DNA of 64,000 nucleotides from Mesorhizobium sp. AR07. GTDB taxonomy: Bacteria > Pseudomonadota > Alphaproteobacteria > Rhizobiales > Rhizobiaceae. Positions 45,686 through 53,664 of the stretch are shown here, one piece after another. The translations under genes were made by a program, and so were the position numbers. How positions within the stretch are numbered: the first letter of the stretch is position 1; every line of letters begins with the position of its first letter. Location of the stretch: NCBI RefSeq assembly GCF_024746815.1, contig NZ_CP080528.1, positions 682,001 to 746,000 on the forward strand, given 5' to 3'. The notes under the pieces are model-generated. The model did no database searches. It was not told the origin of the DNA and was given only the letters and a program-made list of their open reading frames with translations.

Positions 45686-45705
45686 TAATGTTGAGCTCAA
45701 CATTA
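45686..45705. repeat. 20-bp perfect palindrome outside the RIT copy 2 left end
   Basis: TAATGTTGAGCTCAACATTA is fully symmetric. It is bounded by GTCGA on the left and TCGAC on the right, extending the symmetry to about 32 bp with one mismatched pair. It is not part of istB. The comparable palindrome at 13139-13157 shares TAATG and CATTA ends but differs in the middle. Confidence 0.85.
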
Positions 45706-45706
45706 C

Positions 45707-45779
45707 TCGACTCATGTGCAGTACGCAGAGATGTGGAGTCGCCCCACTGCGAGCCTTATTTTGCGCGGCGCTTGACGCG
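45707..45779. repeat. RIT copy 2, left inverted repeat
   Basis: It starts TCGACTCATGTGCAGTACGC and ends TTTTGCGCGGCGCTTGACGC; the inverse at 49097-49169 differs at two positions. It lies about 60 bases before the first recombinase start and probably overlaps its promoter. Confidence 0.85.
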
Positions 45780-45839
45780 AGCGACTCAACATAAGTGAAC
45801 GACCGTATCGTGTTCTCCATCCACAACAAGGAGGACACT

Positions 45840-47075
45840 ATGCTGCGTGATCTATTTCCAAGGCACCATGAGCGATACGAGACGTCCCGGTTCTGCGGCG
45901 AGTTGGTGGCATTTGCCGGTTGGTTGACGGAACAAGGCCATCTGCGGCATCCGCTTCGCCTTCATCTTTATCGGGTCCGAGAGGCCCTTGCTCGTTCTGA
46001 TCGACTCCAGCCAGGGGCAGTGTTTCACGAAGCCGATGTGCGACAGGCATTCGTCGTGTCGGGAGTTTCCGCACAGACGAAGTACCTATGCGAGTGCACG
46101 GGACGCATTTTCACCCGGTTCCTGGCTGCAACTGGCCGCCTGATATCGATCGAACAATCGGACCCGGCGAGCCAGATCTGTCGCCGCTATCATCGATATC
46201 TCACCGAGGTACGAGGGCTCTCGGAGCGGTCGCTCTATCATCACGGACAGACGATTGCAGATTTCCTGTCACGAGGTGTTCCGGCCGACCGCTGCCTGTC
46301 CGCCGTAACGGCAGCCGACGTCGAGGCCTTCGTCCAGCTCAAGAGCAAGGAGAACAGCCGTCAATCGCTCCAGCATGTGATCGCGCATCTACGGGCATTT
46401 CTGCGGTATTGGGGTGATCGCGGCGAGGCACCTGGCGGTCTGCATGTAATCGACATGCCGCGCGTGTATCGAGGGGAGTTGCCACCGCGGGCTATGGATT
46501 GGACGACGGTGCGCCGCTTGCTGGCGTCGATCCGGCGGCGTGATCCCCGGGATTGGCGCGACTACGCTATTTTGCATCTCATGGCGTACTACGGTCTCCG
46601 ACCGTCGGAGGTTGCCACCCTTCGCCTGGACTCGATTGACTGGGAAGCAGGAACCTTACGGATCGAGCAACGGAAGACCCGATCGGTCCTCGTCCTGCCG
46701 TTGGCCGGCCGAACGCTACGACTCCTACATCGGTATCTCCAGGCCGGCAGGCCGAACAGTGATTTGCCGGAGCTATTCCTGCGAATCCGCAGCCCGATCA
46801 AGCCGCTCAAGCACTACGGCATCATCACGGTCTTCACCTATCGTGCGGAGAAGGGTGGATTGCCGCTCGGCGGGGTGTCTTCGTATTCGTTGCGCCACTC
46901 CTTCGCCATGAGGCTGCTTCGACGCGGTGTCGGCGTCAAAGCGATCGGCGATTTGCTTGGGCATCGAAGCCTCGAAGCGACCTGTGTCTATTTGCGGGTC
47001 GACGTCGATATGTTGCGGAAGGTCGCCTTGCCCGTCCCGGGAATCATGCTCGTCGAGGGAGGCGTTCATGCCTGA
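45840..47075 (+). CDS. RIT recombinase A (copy 2)
   Basis: It starts MLRDLFPRHHERYETSRF at 45840 behind AAGGAGGA and has 411 residues. It has an N-terminal extension, a SAM-like domain (about 110-205), then MAYYGLRPSEVATLRLDSID (catalytic Arg), YSLRHSFAMRLLRRG, DLLGHRSLEATCVYLR with the Tyr. The stop overlaps the next start by 8 nt. The gene looks intact. Confidence 0.92.
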   Translation: MLRDLFPRHHERYETSRFCGELVAFAGWLTEQGHLRHPLRLHLYRVREALARSDRLQPGAVFHEADVRQAFVVSGVSAQTKYLCECTGRIFTRFLAATGRLISIEQSDPASQICRRYHRYLTEVRGLSERSLYHHGQTIADFLSRGVPADRCLSAVTAADVEAFVQLKSKENSRQSLQHVIAHLRAFLRYWGDRGEAPGGLHVIDMPRVYRGELPPRAMDWTTVRRLLASIRRRDPRDWRDYAILHLMAYYGLRPSEVATLRLDSIDWEAGTLRIEQRKTRSVLVLPLAGRTLRLLHRYLQAGRPNSDLPELFLRIRSPIKPLKHYGIITVFTYRAEKGGLPLGGVSSYSLRHSFAMRLLRRGVGVKAIGDLLGHRSLEATCVYLRVDVDMLRKVALPVPGIMLVEGGVHA

Positions 47076-48045
47076 GACCCTCCATCTGACCCCGCTGAAT
47101 CGCCGGATCGACGAATGGCTGGCGCACCAACGCGCGCTGGGCCGGGCTTACGACAACGAAGAACGGATCCTCCAGCATCTGCGGCGAGTCATCGTGTCCA
47201 GCGAAGCCGGCGATCTCGACCAGAAGGGCTTTGACCGCTGGTGTGCATCCCTCCGCCATTTGTCGCCGACGACCCGGCGTTGCCGACAGCTTGTTGTTCG
47301 TAAATTCTGTCTCTTCCGAAGAAGGGCCGAACCAGGCTGCTTCGTGCCGGACCCACTCTACTTCGCACGACAGCTGCCGTATCGGCGGCCGGTCATTCTC
47401 GAGCCGGCTCAGGTGTCGCGGATGCTTGCAGCAGCCGACAGCCTGGCACCCACGACGAACTCGCCGCTGTTGCCGGCCGTCATGCGGCTGGCCACCATCA
47501 TCCTATACACCGCCGGTCTGCGGCGTGGAGAGCTAGCCCGTCTGACTCTCGACGACGTCGAGCCGCAATCCGGATTGCTCCGCATCCGTGAATCGAAGTT
47601 CCACAAGTCCCGGCTCGTGCCTCTGTCGCCGGACGCGGCAGGCGCACTGCACAGCTATTTGCATCTCCGTCTCGCGCCCCCATTTAGTGCCTATCCTTCC
47701 TCGGCATTATTGTGTTGTGGGCGAGCCGGTCAGCACGGCTACACCGGGGCCGGATTGGGACAGGCCATCAATCGTCTGTTCGTCACTGCCGACGTACGGG
47801 ACAGCGAAGGTCGCTTGCCGCGAGTCCATGATATCCGGCACAGTTTTGGCGTTCAGGCATTGATACGCTGGTATCGCGCCGGTGCCGATGTCCAGTCCTG
47901 CCTGCCCAGCCTGGCAATCTATATGGGCCATGTCTCGATCGTATCGACCGCCCATTACCTCCACTTCGTACCCACGATGCGGGAACTTGCCAGCAGCCGT
48001 TTCGAGGCCGCCTTCGGCAACATCGTTGCGGGAGCGAAGCCATGA
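47068..48045 (+). CDS. RIT recombinase B (copy 2)
   Basis: It starts MPETLHLTPLNRRIDEWL at 47068 (325 residues). Motifs: ILYTAGLRRGELARL, VHDIRHSFGVQALIRWYRAG, then the extended spacer before AIYMGHVSIVSTAHYLHF. The spacer is the same hallmark as in the middle recombinase of copy 1. It ends in a 4-nt ATGA overlap with the third gene. It looks intact. Confidence 0.92.
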   Translation: MPETLHLTPLNRRIDEWLAHQRALGRAYDNEERILQHLRRVIVSSEAGDLDQKGFDRWCASLRHLSPTTRRCRQLVVRKFCLFRRRAEPGCFVPDPLYFARQLPYRRPVILEPAQVSRMLAAADSLAPTTNSPLLPAVMRLATIILYTAGLRRGELARLTLDDVEPQSGLLRIRESKFHKSRLVPLSPDAAGALHSYLHLRLAPPFSAYPSSALLCCGRAGQHGYTGAGLGQAINRLFVTADVRDSEGRLPRVHDIRHSFGVQALIRWYRAGADVQSCLPSLAIYMGHVSIVSTAHYLHFVPTMRELASSRFEAAFGNIVAGAKP

Positions 48046-49069
48046 AGGCCTATCAGCCCACAGACCTTGGCCGACCGATCGTCCGCTTCTTCCAGGAATA
48101 TCTTCCGACGCTGCGCGGCATGAGCCGCCACACGATCCGAAGCTATCGCGACGGCATGGTCCTGTTCCTGAGATTTGCCACGACCGATTGCGGGCGCCCG
48201 ATTGAATCGCTGGCGATCGCCGACATCACCGCCGACCGAGTCGGCCGTTTCCTGGCTTCCCTGGAGAGCGAACGCCGCAACAGCATCGCGACCCGGAACA
48301 CTCGCTTGGCCGCGTTGCATACCTTCACCCGTTTCCTGATCGCCGAGACCCCGGAGCATATGGCCACCCTCCAGCAAGTGCTCGGAATCCCGTTCAAGAG
48401 GGGCGCACGTGTAGCTCCGATCGAATATCTGGAGACCACGGAGGTCGAGGCTTTGCTGGCCGGCATCGATCGAAAGACGCCGGCAGGCAGGCGAGACTAC
48501 GCCATGTTCTCGCTCATGTTCAACACAGGGGCACGCGTCCAGGAGGTCGTCGACCTTCGGGTCCGGGACGTTCGCCTGGAACCGCCCCACCAGGTGCGAT
48601 TCACCGGCAAGGGCAACAAGGTACGCCTGTGTCCGATCTGGCCACGCACGGCGCAGCTTTTGAAGGAATTGATCAAAAAGCAGACCAATGGCGAAGATTC
48701 TGCAGACCAGCATATCTTCCTCAATGGCCGGGGCGCTCCGATGACCCGGTTCGGAGTTGATACCTCCTCCAAAAACGCGTTGCCGCCGGCGCCGAAGTTG
48801 CGCCGACCCTGACCGGCAAACGGATCCACCCACATTCCCTCCGCCACACCACGGCAATCCATCTACTCAAGGCCGGAGTCGACTTCGCCACGATCAGCCA
48901 ATGGCTCGGGCATGCCAGCCTGAACACCACCATGCGATACGCGCGCGCCGACATTGATCTGAAGCGGCAGGCCCTCGCCCAAGTCTTCCCGGGGATACTG
49001 GCTCCGCCGAAGGGTGGAGCCTTCGTCTTCCAGGGAGAGGATATCACTGGTTGGCTGCGCCGCCTCTAA
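48042..49069 (+). pseudogene. RIT recombinase C (copy 2), frameshifted near its C-terminus
   Basis: It starts MKAYQPTDLGRPIVRFFQEY and contains FNTGARVQEVVDLRVRDVRL. A missing base near 48761 (GTTGATACC where GTTCGATACC is expected) shifts the frame, giving a premature stop at 48812. The catalytic C-terminus continues in the shifted frame: VAAGAEVAPTLTGKRIHPHS, LRHTTAIHLLKAGVDFATIS, WLGHASLNTTMRYARADID, ending near 49069. As read, the product lacks the HxxR, GH and Tyr residues and cannot be catalytic. Confidence 0.88.
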
Positions 49070-49096
49070 CATTATGTGGAGTTGTCCGACGCTCGA

Positions 49097-49169
49097 CGCG
49101 TCAAGCGCCGCGCAAAATAAGGCTCACTGTGGGGCGACTCCACATCTCTGCGTACTGCACATGAGTCGA
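49097..49169. repeat. RIT copy 2, right inverted repeat
   Basis: Inverse of 45707-45779; it ends CACATGAGTCGA, with the GTCGA core abutting istB. Confidence 0.85.
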
Positions 49170-49692
49170 CGATCAGCAGACTTGGCCTGCAGAAGAAGCG
49201 GATGCGTTCTTGCAGCCGTCCCTCGCGCTCGGCCCTGGAGAGCGCTGCAATGAGATCGGCCAGGGTGCAGAAGTAGACGCTCTTGCCCGCTTTGACAGCT
49301 TCGACGCCGAGCGCGATAGCCAGATGGCTTTTGCCAGTTCCCGGCGGCCCGAGGAAATGGGCGGCCTCGTGCCTTTCGACGAAGCCCAGTTGCGCGAGTG
49401 TGAAGATCCGATCGCGATCGAGGGAGGGCTGGAAAGAGAAATCAAAGCCGGCGAGCGTTTTGATGGTTGCCAGCCGACCCATCCGCAGCGCCGTCTTTAT
49501 GCGGCTGTTCTCCCGTAGGGTCAGCTCTTCGGAAAGGAGAATATCGATCGCTTCGAGTGCCGACAGCTCGCCCTGCTCCAGGCGGCGGACAATATGGTCG
49601 AGTGCTTCAAGGGCACGTGGCATCTTTAGGCCGACCAGGTCATGGCGAATGCGGTCGATCATCGACGGCACGGAATCGAGCGCGGCGCTCAT
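49170..49692 (-). pseudogene. istB: IS_C istB, N-terminal part
   Basis: It starts MSAALDSVPSMIDRIRHDL at 49692, overlapping the istA stop by ATGA. Walker A is LGPPGTGKSHLAI, and the Walker B strand SLLIVD is exactly where RIT copy 2 entered. The frame then reads about 25 residues of element sequence. The split separates Walker A from the rest of the ATPase, abolishing function. Confidence 0.9.
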
Positions 49693-50957
49693 GGGCGGTT
49701 CTCCTGTGCCATGGCTCTGGCGACCGCATCGTAGAAGGCGAGCGGCCGCTGTGTGACCCGGTCTCCGGATCCATGAAGAATGATCTCGTCATTGTTGACG
49801 TGCGATCGCGATCGCGGCGGTGAGCGAAGGGTTCTGTGCCCTGGTTCGACGCGGCGCTGATGGCGACCTTCCAACACCGGATGCACAGCAATCAGCGCAC
49901 CGTCTTCGAAGATTCGAACCTCATTGGCCAAGGTGTGAACTTCGACGAGCCGCCTTCTGGTGGCGTCGGGCACGCTGTATGCGTTTCCACCGACACTGAC
50001 CATGCCCTCTCGGGATATCCTGCGCTCAAGCCGCAGAACCGATCGGAACGGAGCCAGCGGCAAGGGACGCAGATGAAGGTGCTCTTCCGCGAAGGCCTCG
50101 ACGACGACGCGCTGCGTTGTGGCGTGCACGCGCGGATTGGCAACGACATCCAGCCATTGCCGCAGTTGGGTGTTAAGATCATCAAGGTTGCGAAACGAGC
50201 GCGCCAGGAAGAAGTCTTCACGAATATAGCGGAATGGTCGCTCGACCTTTCCCTTCGTCTTGGCGCGATATGGTTTGCAGGCCTTCGGATGAAAGCCGAA
50301 ATGGCGGGCGAGATCGAGCAGAGCGCGGTTATAAACAATGCCGCCCGTTTCGCCTTCGCCGATGACGGCAGTCTTCATTCGGTCGTAAAGGATCTCGCGC
50401 GGAACGCCGCCGATCGCATCGAACGCCGCGGCGTGGCATCGCAGCACCGTCGGCAGATCCTGATGCATAGCAAAGCGCGCCCAGATGAGACGGCTATAGC
50501 CCAGCACCATAGAAAACAGCCAGACGATCCTGGGGGTTGCCGGCTCGTCGGTGAAGACGACATGGAATTGGGCGAAATCCACCTGGGCCTGTTCGCCGGG
50601 AGCTGTTTCGAACCGAACTTCAAAGCCGGGTTCTGAAGTCGGACGAACGTCCCTGAGGAAGTCCGTGACGGTAGTGTAGCCACCGGCGTACCCACGATCC
50701 TTCAGTTCTCGCAGGAGCCGCCGACCGCTAAGGCCGGGATAGGCAGCAACCCGTTCACGCAGATAGGCGGTGAATGGATCAATTACCGTCGCCCGCGGCT
50801 TCCTTGGTCCATAGGCAGGGGCCTCAAGGCCACGCTCGATGTATTTGCGGATTGTCTTTCGATCGACGCCGGTCTGCCTGGCGATCGCTGTCACCGACAG
50901 CCCCTGCCGATGCATATCCAAGATCATGACTATCTCCCCGAGTTTGATCACCGCCAT
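49689..50957 (-). CDS. istA: IS_C istA transposase
   Basis: A 422-residue IstA starting MAVIKLGEIVMILDMHRQGL at 50957. The HTH AIARQTGVDRKTIRKYIERG is followed by the DDE core: QAQVDFAQFHVVFTDEPATP (Asp), EILYDRMKTAVIGEGETGGI (Asp) and CKPYRAKTKGKVERPFRYIR (Glu). It is coupled to istB by ATGA. The gene itself is open and normal, but the helper is destroyed, so transposition would need IstB in trans. Confidence 0.93.
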   Translation of the reverse strand: MAVIKLGEIVMILDMHRQGLSVTAIARQTGVDRKTIRKYIERGLEAPAYGPRKPRATVIDPFTAYLRERVAAYPGLSGRRLLRELKDRGYAGGYTTVTDFLRDVRPTSEPGFEVRFETAPGEQAQVDFAQFHVVFTDEPATPRIVWLFSMVLGYSRLIWARFAMHQDLPTVLRCHAAAFDAIGGVPREILYDRMKTAVIGEGETGGIVYNRALLDLARHFGFHPKACKPYRAKTKGKVERPFRYIREDFFLARSFRNLDDLNTQLRQWLDVVANPRVHATTQRVVVEAFAEEHLHLRPLPLAPFRSVLRLERRISREGMVSVGGNAYSVPDATRRRLVEVHTLANEVRIFEDGALIAVHPVLEGRHQRRVEPGHRTLRSPPRSRSHVNNDEIILHGSGDRVTQRPLAFYDAVARAMAQENRP

Positions 50958-50996
50958 TCCCTCTCGACCATCGAGAGCAGTATCGGTGATGACGCG

Positions 50997-51036
50997 CCGC
51001 CGGTCCTCCGGGGCGCGCCCCGGAAGACCGGCGGCA
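50997..51036. repeat. Long GC-rich hairpin upstream of istA
   Basis: GCCGCCGGTCCTCCGGGG pairs with CCCCGGAAGACCGGCGGC around a CGCG centre, with one mismatched pair. It lies about 40 bases upstream of the istA start, between the gene and the element end. It could block incoming transcription or be a transposase-binding site. Confidence 0.7.
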
Positions 51037-51088
51037 ACGCTAAACTGAGGAAGATTCAAACGGCACTTCTGGGGAGTATTGATCCGGT

Positions 51089-51241
51089 ATCGACACGAGC
51101 TTCCCTGTCCGCCATGATGCCGATGCGCTCCTCGAAGGTTAGGGCCGCAAGATCGGGCGAGCTTCTCTGTTCCTCGAAGGCTTTGGCCATGCCGGCCAGG
51201 CCAAGGGCGATGAGGCGTTCATGAGTAGGATGTGCGAGCAT
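51089..51241 (-). pseudogene. istB: IS_A istB, N-terminal fragment
   Basis: It starts MLAHPTHERLIALGLAGMAK at 51241, 22 nt after the istA stop, and reads about 50 residues (ALTFEERIGIMADREARV) before the end of IS_C cuts it. The ATPase domain is entirely missing. Confidence 0.88.
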
Positions 51242-51263
51242 TTTTCTCTCCTGATGATGAGGG

Positions 51264-52802
51264 TCAGTGGAAGTAGGAGCGGCCACGGATGTTGCCGTGG
51301 CGCAGGGGTTTGGGCTCGGGTTCCGGGTCCGCGAAGGCGCGGTCCAGGCCAGACTTAAGGATGGAGCGAATGGAGCCAACAGAGCGGGCCTGGATGGCGT
51401 TTCCACGCCGGCAGGCTGCTTCCAGACGGGCAGCGCCGTAGGTTTTCTGCAGGGCGAAGATGCCCAGGCAAGTGCGGAACCCTTGCTCGGGATGAGGCCG
51501 GGCCATCATGATCGCCGTGGTCAGGGCTGCCGTGGACGGACCTATTTTCTCCGCTACGAAGCTGATCCGGGTCGGCGTCCAGGAGGCGTGCCGTCGATGA
51601 GCGCTGGGCATGTGATCGGCAAGCGTAGTGTGATTGCGCCGGCCCGGGGACTTGGCATGGCTGGCAACCCGTTCACCCTTGTAGAAGGCTTCCACAGTGC
51701 GATCGGCGATGCGGACATCGACGAGCTCGCGGATCAGGCGATAGGGAACCGAATACCAGTTGCCGTCGACTTCGACATGATAGTCGGGCGCCACCCGACA
51801 GCGTTTCCATAGGGCGAAGGCATAAGGCTCGGCCGGCAGAGGTCTCAGCGCCGGAGCGTCCACCGCGGCAAACAGTTCGGCCCGGCTCATGCCATAGGCC
51901 CGCATGATCCGCCCATTGAGATCGGCGACCAGCTCACCGATCGCCTGATTGAGTTCAACCAGGCTGAAGAAGCGGCGGTTGCGAAGGCGCGCCAGCACCC
52001 ATCTCTGGGCAATTTGGACCGAAACTTCGACTTTTGCCTTATCGCGGGCCTTGTACGGCCGGGCTGGCAGGATTGTGGTGCCATAGTGCCGGGCCATATC
52101 CTGGTACGTACGGTTGAGGCCGGGATCATAGCGGTCGGGGTTGGTCACAGCCGCCTTGAGATTGTCGCAGACCGTGATGGTCGCCACTCCGCCGAAGGCG
52201 GCGAACATGCCGACATGGCAGCCGATCCAGTCGCCCAGCCCTTCGCTCGGCCGAGCCTCGCAGTAAACATAGCTGGAGGCTCCCAATGCGCCGACGAACA
52301 ACTTCATGGCCTGAGCTTCGCCCGTTATCGGGTCGACGATATCGATGGTGTCGCCGGCGTAATCGACAAACACCTTCTCACCGGCGGCGTGGCGTTGGCG
52401 CATCGTTGGCGACACGCGCTGTTTCCAGGCCTCGTAGCTCGTGCAGAACCAGGTATAGCCATAGCCGTTGGGACGGTCCGTGCGATATTCCACCCAGAGC
52501 AGCGAACGCGTCACTCCGGGGCGGCGCAGTTCCCGATCGACATGAGCCCAGTCAGGCTCGGGGCCGCGGTCGGTCTTGACGCAGACCTGCCCCGGAAACA
52601 GCAACCGTTCCAGGCTCGTGTCGGTCATCGCCTCGGGCAACGGCCAGGTTAGGTTGGCTGCATTGGCCCGGTGAAGGTAAATTCCCACGGCCCCTTTGCT
52701 GATCCCCAACGACTTGGCAATCAGCCGGCTGCTAAGCCCGCTCTCGTACTTCAGTCGCAATAGTTCGCGTATGCGGCGCATCGACAATCTCTCGGTCGGC
52801 AT
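51264..52802 (-). CDS. istA: IS_A istA transposase, full-length copy
   Basis: A 512-residue IstA that starts MPTERLSMRRIRELLRLKYE at 52802. HTH, DDE core (KVFVDYAGDTIDIVD, VCDNLKAAVTNPDRYDPG, KARDKAKVEVSVQIAQRW) and the C-terminal DNA-binding part (WYSVPYRLIRELVDVRIADR, AEKIGPSTAALTTAIMMARP) are complete. IS_B inserted just upstream (TSD at 52811-52818), which separates the gene from its terminal repeats at 55.6 kb, and its istB is truncated. The element is therefore immobile, although the enzyme may be made. Confidence 0.92.
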   Translation of the reverse strand: MPTERLSMRRIRELLRLKYESGLSSRLIAKSLGISKGAVGIYLHRANAANLTWPLPEAMTDTSLERLLFPGQVCVKTDRGPEPDWAHVDRELRRPGVTRSLLWVEYRTDRPNGYGYTWFCTSYEAWKQRVSPTMRQRHAAGEKVFVDYAGDTIDIVDPITGEAQAMKLFVGALGASSYVYCEARPSEGLGDWIGCHVGMFAAFGGVATITVCDNLKAAVTNPDRYDPGLNRTYQDMARHYGTTILPARPYKARDKAKVEVSVQIAQRWVLARLRNRRFFSLVELNQAIGELVADLNGRIMRAYGMSRAELFAAVDAPALRPLPAEPYAFALWKRCRVAPDYHVEVDGNWYSVPYRLIRELVDVRIADRTVEAFYKGERVASHAKSPGRRNHTTLADHMPSAHRRHASWTPTRISFVAEKIGPSTAALTTAIMMARPHPEQGFRTCLGIFALQKTYGAARLEAACRRGNAIQARSVGSIRSILKSGLDRAFADPEPEPKPLRHGNIRGRSYFH

Positions 52803-52896
52803 CTGGATTCCTCGTGTCCCCGCGGGTCACTTCAAATTCCCCCGGATAGGGTCAGTCAAAATCCCCCACCCGCAAGACAGGACAGAAGTGGACTTG

Positions 52897-53664
52897 TTAG
52901 TTTGACTTTGTTTCCCGAGCAAGGGCTTCAGCGGCTTCTTTGAGGCGATAGCTGCGTCCATCGAACTCAAGCAGATGGCAATGATGCATCAGCCGATCGA
53001 GTATCGTCGTGCTCATGGTGTTGTCTCGCAGATATGTCCCCCAGTCCTGCACGACCCGATTGGAGGTGACGATGACGCTGCGGCGCAGTTTGTAGCGCTG
53101 ATGGATCAGGGTCTGCAGCCATGCGCCGGCGTCGTCGGGGATGGCGCGTGCGAGGAACAGATCGTCCAGCACGAGGAGATCGCAGTCGATGATTGTTCGC
53201 ATCCGGGCCTCGCGTTGCGTGGGGGTGTTCAGAGCGTGGCGGTGGAAGAAGTCATCGGTCTCGAGATACTGGACCTTGTGGCTGTACAGGATCGCCTGAT
53301 AGGCAATCGCCTTGGCGATGTGAGATTTCCCGGTGCCCGGTTTGCCGACCAGCAGCGCGTTCTCGCCGGCGGCAATGAACGCCAGTGTGTGAAGCTGGAA
53401 GCAAGTTTGGCGCGGCAATTTGGGATTGAAGGACCAGTCGAATTCGGCGAGCGTCAGTTTTTCATCGAGCCCGGATTGCTGATATCGCCGCTCGATAAGG
53501 CGGGATTGGCGACGATCCAGTTCGTCCTGCAGGATCAGGGAGAAGGTCTCGAGGAAGGGTTGGTTTGCGCCCTGCGCCTGCAGCACGCGCGTCTGCAGCG
53601 TGTCGCGGACGCCCGACAGGCGCAGCTGTCGCAGGCAGCGTTCAATTTCGGGTATGGTCATCAT
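52897..53664 (-). CDS. istB: IS_B istB helper ATPase
   Basis: 255 residues starting MMTIPEIERCLRQLRLSG at 53664, overlapping the 3' end of istA by 23 nt. Walker A GKPGTGKSH, Walker B CDLLVLDDLFL, and RDNTMSTTILDRLMHHCHLL near the C-terminus are as in active IstB proteins. The protein is the same as the one encoded at 19218-19985. Confidence 0.95.
   Translation of the reverse strand: MMTIPEIERCLRQLRLSGVRDTLQTRVLQAQGANQPFLETFSLILQDELDRRQSRLIERRYQQSGLDEKLTLAEFDWSFNPKLPRQTCFQLHTLAFIAAGENALLVGKPGTGKSHIAKAIAYQAILYSHKVQYLETDDFFHRHALNTPTQREARMRTIIDCDLLVLDDLFLARAIPDDAGAWLQTLIHQRYKLRRSVIVTSNRVVQDWGTYLRDNTMSTTILDRLMHHCHLLEFDGRSYRLKEAAEALARETKSN

Larger units (their letters stand above)
45685..49169 (+). 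mobile_element. Recombinase-in-trio (RIT) element, copy 2
   Basis: Three overlapping tyrosine recombinase genes lie between 73-bp inverted repeats at 45707-45779 and 49097-49169 (two mismatches). A GTCGA direct repeat flanks the insertion at 45680-45684 and 49165-49169. On the left, a 20-bp palindrome (45686-45705) stands between the host and the inverted repeat. Deleting 45685-49169 restores istB exactly. The trio differs clearly in sequence from copy 1, so these are two separate RIT lineages. Confidence 0.85.
45246..51095 (-). mobile_element. IS21-family element IS_C, interrupted by a RIT element
   Basis: The right end reads TGTCGATACCGGATCAATA inward from 51095. Matching left repeats TGTCGCGG...GCGTCAATCA occur at 45246 and 45377. 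Inside are istA (49689-50957) and istB (45389-49692, split). A GC-rich hairpin lies upstream of istA at about 50997-51036. The element cuts the istB of IS_A at its right end. Which left repeat is outermost is not certain. Confidence 0.7.
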
